Assembly: GCA_017562135.1 (NCBI GenBank) | Contig: QEYB01001642.1 | Location: forward strand, 1,054,001 to 1,118,000 | DNA from: Dipylidium caninum | Taxonomy: Eukaryota; Platyhelminthes; Cestoda; Cyclophyllidea; Dipylidiidae | Reading direction: 5' to 3' | Length of the DNA: 64,000 nucleotides | Shown here: positions 60,901 to 64,000 of the stretch, piece after piece | Position numbering within the stretch: the stretch's first letter is position 1 | Layout of the letters: every line of letters starts with the position of its first letter | Made by a program: the position numbers and the translations under genes | The notes under the pieces: model-generated | Seen by the model: the letters and a program-made list of their open reading frames with translations, nothing else | Databases searched by the model: none | Told to the model about the DNA's origin: nothing

Positions 60901-63415
60901 GTAATGGCTCTTTTCGCCTACGTGCGCATGCTTCACTGCAGGGCCTGTTGATTGAACGCGCGACACGAACTCATGCTGGTCTCTACAGATGCTCAGCCAA
61001 CAACGAGGCCGGCAGTCAGAATGCCGTCATCAGTCTCGAGGTGTTGGGTAAGTTACTCGCTGAAGCCGATGCATCGCGGAGCGGTGCCACGCGGCTGAGG
61101 CTTGCCATAACACTCTTTCGCCTTTCCGGTCGCTCAGTACCTCCAAAACTCGTGCGTCCTGCAACCACTGAAGCCTCCGGCCGTATGAACTCGGTCCTCC
61201 AACTAAACTGCGAGGTTGAGGAGGGAATTCCAAAGCCTATCGTCGTTTGGGAGCGCAATGGAGTCTCCTTTAGTCGCACCAAGAGCTTCTACACCACAAC
61301 AGACTCGGGCCTCTTCATCTTCAATGCTCTCAAGTAAGTCCTCTGACCCTTTAGATGGCAGAAGGGCAGAGGACACATTTCTTTTCATCACACCACGCGA
61401 AATGTCCGACTGGGACGTTGGTTGACTCCGCCACTCTCTTTTGTGCATCGCCGCTCTTTCACCTCCACTGTGTGCGCCACAAAATACACGCACCAGATTC
61501 CGGCGGGCTGGGCGGTGTGCCTTATGCTGGGGCTTAGCAGAGCCGCCGGCGCCCGTCTCGTCAGTGACGCCCTGGTGGACAGCCACCTCGGTGGGCAAAG
61601 GGGCGATTCACGCGGTGGGTCCTGTTCTCTCACCTGCTACCTTCCTTTCAGACCGCAAGATGAGGGCGAGTGGATTTGTGTGGCCAGAAATCCGGCTGGC
61701 GAGGATCGGCTTGTCTTTACAGTCACAGTCAATAGTATGTTTTGTTTATAGCTGTTTTAAAAACCGTATTCTGACCTGATTGGATGGTTCACCTGTTCGT
61801 GGGACCTCCTTTCCCGTAGCTCCACCGCGCGTCGTGATGCCTTTGTCGAGCATTGGCTACGAAGGACAGTCAGTCACCCTCGAGTGCCAGGTGGAAGGCA
61901 AACCGATGCCAGAAATAGTCTGGGAATTCAAGAACGAGCCTGTGGCTGTTGCCCTAGGCTCCCGAGTCAGACTCGAATCGCCAACGCGGCTTACCATTCA
62001 CAACCTTCAGGTAAGCTTTTAGCTTGGGGAAAGGACAGCAAAGGACGCCTACCAAAGGCATTCAAATTCGGGGATGATTGATGAGGTGTTGGCACTTTGC
62101 CTTGTAGCCGGTGGATGCCGGGAATTACTTCTGCATTGCGAACATCCCTGGCCTGGACAGGGTGATGGACTCCACTTACTTGACCGTTTTCAGTAAGTCG
62201 GGGGCTTGACGCAACAGAGCAAATGGTACAGTCTTTGGGTACATCACTGCAAATTCTGTTTCTTTTAGCCGTCCCAACCTTTGTTAGCACGCCGAACCGC
62301 ACCATGGAGGCCTTCGAGGATCGGTGGATTCAGTTCCGTTGCACTGCGGACGGCCATCCGAAGCCCGAGATCAAATGGACATTCAAAGGCAACATGATAG
62401 GCAGTGAGTTTGAATGACACTAGCGCCGCCTGCTGGAGCTAATAGCTTTTGCCTGAGTTCCCACCTCTGCCTCGCCTAGGCAACCCGAGCCACAACGGGA
62501 TCGGTTCCCTCATCATCGGTCCACTGAGAGAATCCCATTCGGGCCAGTACGCTTGCATTGCCGCAAACGATGCCGGCAAGCGGGAGCACAACTTTCAATT
62601 CACCGTAAAGAGTGAGTACCCCCCTGGTTTATATTCTAGAGGGCAGTTTTCACATTCACCGTAGGTGATTCAAAGCTCATAATTACAGAAATTTTGGCCA
62701 CCGCGCCGGTGCGGGCGTCGACACGCTCGTTTTGAGGCATTTAGGAATGCACTGAGAGTAGGGGAGCCTTGGGGAGGCCAAAAATCAGCCGTCCTAACCC
62801 TTCCCGCCCGTGCTGCCCCTACAGCTCGACCGAAAGTGCACATGTACCAGTCAGACGAGGCGGTGCGCAGCAACGACATGACGCGCCTCTATTGCAATGT
62901 GAGTGGCGACGCCGACTCCATCGTCTGGCTGAAGGACGGCATTCCAATCCAAAGTAACAGACGGGTGAACATTGAGGACGACGGGGCCAGTCTCGTCATC
63001 AGCATGGCGCGAGTGAGTTCCCCACCTCCCCCATTGTGCTGCTCTGGGGAGTCGACTCGTGCGTCTGTTGCGAATGCTCCCTTTTAGTTCACAGACAACG
63101 GCGTGTACCAGTGCATCGCGGCCAATCCGGTGGGTGAGGATCTGGGCGAGCTGCGACTTGTGGTGGAAAGTGCGTTTAAGGTCAAAATTCTCATCTACTC
63201 CGCATATTCAGTAGTCCAAGCACGTGATGATTTGGCATTACAGGCAAACCACGCTTAGCGAAGAGCCCGGCAAACACTACAGCTTCCCTGGGCGAAGTCG
63301 TCACTCTGGAATGTCAAGCAGAAGGTCATCCAACGCCAATTATCTCGTGGTACCACAAAAATGCCACTGTGCGAATGAGTTCCACACACTCGCTTGTTCG
63401 CAATGGTTCACTTCG
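36819..63415 (+). CDS. HMCN1: Hemicentin (vWFA plus Ig-repeat extracellular matrix protein), 3' end beyond window
   Basis: Hemicentins are very large secreted matrix proteins that organise cell-matrix and tissue junctions (family knowledge). I identify 53 exons summing to about 9.45 kb of coding sequence, or about 3150 residues, without reaching a stop. Order: signal peptide ([19 protein letters not shown]); vWFA domain with a MIDAS-like [10 protein letters not shown]; a hemicentin-type linker ([28 protein letters not shown]); then about 28 Ig domains with the usual Cys, Trp and YxC residues. Almost every Ig module begins and ends in phase 1, and is encoded by one exon or split over two. The last recognised exon ends at 63415 in phase 2 with the Ig domain unfinished, so the gene runs off the right edge. 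EGF and C-terminal domains are not in view. Exon 2 needs a one-base correction near 38502. The start favours the ATG that yields a signal peptide over the upstream in-frame 36693. Confidence 0.93.
43639..49935 (+). other. HMCN1: Hemicentin exons 7-20: Ig domains 1-8
   Basis: Exons: 43639-43868, 44492-44637, 45005-45233, 45614-45705, 45879-46066, 46422-46661, 46759-46906, 47052-47249, 47548-47643, 47965-48158, 48286-48367, 48851-49150, 49385-49566, 49836-49935. Ig1 (exons 7-8) has the first Cys and Trp but GIYAVEM where YxC is expected, so its second cysteine is missing. Exon 12 ends Ig3 and starts Ig4. Ig7 is a single 300-nt exon. The remaining domains are each split in two within the Ig fold. 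Confidence 0.85.
46090..46121. repeat. CCTCT/CT-rich tandem repeat
   Basis: A pyrimidine tract of repeated CCTCT units in the hemicentin intron after exon 11. Confidence 0.7.
54061..54075. repeat. (GT)n simple repeat
   Basis: A GT run in the hemicentin intron after exon 29, followed by further GT-rich sequence around 54160-54190. Confidence 0.75.
55169..55175 (+). promoter_or_regulatory. TATA box of the nested cysteine-rich gene
   Basis: TATAAAA sits 37 nt before the ATG at 55206, inside a hemicentin intron. It implies an internal promoter with a very short 5' leader. Confidence 0.6.
55206..55592 (+). CDS. Small secreted cysteine-rich protein nested in a hemicentin intron
   Basis: A 128-residue open frame begins with a clear signal peptide ([20 protein letters not shown]) and contains eight cysteines in the mature part: [11 protein letters not shown] near the start and a dense cluster (GC, PSC, RNC, GLC, LLC, NAC) near the end, which suggests a disulphide-bonded extracellular protein. 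A TATA box lies 37 nt upstream and AATAAA 59 nt after the stop, so it looks like an independent transcription unit on the same strand as its host. The stretch 55407-55469 (63 nt) starts with GT, ends in a pyrimidine-rich CAG and has no frame effect, so it may be an intron. The spliced form would be 107 residues and keep all cysteines. I recognise no family, and function is unknown. Confidence 0.6.
   Translation: MQVLLVLTAVVLATAHFPLAALLPESGDSAEPTGAFCGNDVAGGVYCFKKAISSAKDLNGLNGRIQAVGGGGNRSIHNETAPLPLLVQFSGCATPSCSRGAHEGRNCREGLCSLLCKGNACYRLEVAE
55651..55656 (+). terminator. Polyadenylation signal (AATAAA) of the nested gene
   Basis: A canonical hexamer 59 nt after the stop codon at 55592, well before the next hemicentin exon at 55957. 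Confidence 0.6.
56628..63415 (+). other. HMCN1: Hemicentin exons 33-53: Ig domains 16-28
   Basis: Exons: 56628-56781, 57042-57172, 57245-57486, 57712-57826, 58145-58429, 58501-58818, 59111-59407, 59487-59777, 59854-60010, 60478-60590, 60668-60840, 60942-61047, 61138-61333, 61652-61734, 61820-62010, 62108-62192, 62269-62403, 62480-62611, 62825-63012, 63088-63169, 63244-63415. Four successive Ig domains (18-21) are single exons, the others are split. Ig17 (57245-57826) has both cysteines but RLAFTR in place of the core Trp. Exon 53 starts Ig28 and ends at CG|GTATGC. I find no matching downstream exon before 64000. Confidence 0.85.
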
Positions 63416-64000
63416 GTATGCTCTGCTAACCAGGAGTCCATTGAAGCCTTTCGTCTTAATCGTAACTTCTTTTGGTCTGTTAAAGGTTTGCCCCAGTACT
63501 TCCTATGAAATTTTGTGTCGGACACGACTGACCTCAATTCACCAGATGATTTTTATGCGGTTGGGCGCGCTGTCCTTAGTGCCAGGAGGACGGGGAAAGT
63601 CCTTTCCCTTGACAGTAAAATAAAACGTCAGGGAGCCGGTTAGCAGTAGGTGGGCAAAAGTTTATGTCCATTTGGAAGGTGGAGCGCGGGGTAGAATGCC
63701 AACGTTGGACTCAGACTTCACTCTTTGGGGAGCTTGCCAACTGCAGCGGTGTTGGCGTTTCCCTCTCCACCAAAAAACAACTCTCCCACGACGTTCTGTC
63801 CTCACCGCAGCCGCCATTCTTTTTGTTTCAATGGTTTCCATTAAACTGAGGCAAATGATAGTAAATTTGGGTGCTCTTTACGTCACGGAGGTCAAAGGTG
63901 AAGGTCATTCAATCTGGAGCACCGTTCACTGAGGACCTTTTTCTGTCAGGAGCAGATGACTGTGCGTTGGTGGAATTGTTGCCAGGGTGCTGGGCCAGTC

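Noticed and set aside
1..64000. CRISPR arrays, bacterial operons, transposase or reverse-transcriptase frames
   Set aside because: None seen. The window is spliced eukaryotic sequence, and I found no long direct repeats or recognisable mobile-element protein motifs by eye.

Overview
This is a eukaryotic, metazoan window. Everything convincingly coding is split into GT-AG exons, several introns are only 31-40 nt long, and the recognisable genes are animal genes (RELCH, SDHA, COQ6, a vWFA/Ig-repeat hemicentin). Very small introns at the 5' ends of genes that lengthen toward the 3' end, plus candidate short C-terminally amidated peptide precursors, fit a parasitic flatworm (cestode or trematode) best. 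The species call is inference. Base composition is mosaic: AT-rich around 1-4.5 kb and 25-33 kb, GC-rich elsewhere.

Layout. (1) 237-13908, plus strand: a complete RELCH-type gene (LisH, coiled coil, HEAT repeats) in about 20 exons. (2) 13909-25132: GC-rich spacer with two small TATA-driven, two-exon genes (15541-16801 and 19593-22187). Each encodes a signal peptide and ends with the same kind of tail: dibasic site, x-L-R-x-L-x-Gly, stop. This looks like a pair of paralogous amidated neuropeptide precursors. (3) 25133-27300, minus strand: intact five-exon SDHA, the complex II flavoprotein. (4) 28563-31075, plus strand: COQ6, the ubiquinone-biosynthesis hydroxylase, in ten exons, head-to-head with SDHA across a 1.26 kb AT-rich spacer. 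(5) 31122-36673: spacer in which I see no gene. (6) 36819 to beyond the right edge, plus strand: hemicentin, with signal peptide, vWFA domain, linker and about 28 Ig domains in 53 recognisable exons. The end of the gene lies outside the window. (7) Inside one hemicentin intron, on the same strand, a compact TATA-driven gene (55206-55592) encodes a small cysteine-rich secreted protein with its own polyadenylation signal.

Functional links. SDHA passes electrons to the quinone pool that COQ6 helps to make, so their divergent arrangement may be co-regulated. The two peptide genes share promoter layout (CCAAT plus TATA), intron phase and C-terminal motif. RELCH is expected to act in endosome-to-Golgi sterol transport, hemicentin in the extracellular matrix.

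Quality note. Three conserved exons (RELCH exons 9 and 15, hemicentin exon 2) need a one-base shift to keep the conserved reading frame. All flanking splice sites and frames are good, so consensus errors are more likely than gene decay, but this cannot be settled from sequence alone. Exon boundaries were read by eye from splice consensus, frame and remembered family similarity. No transcript evidence was available.
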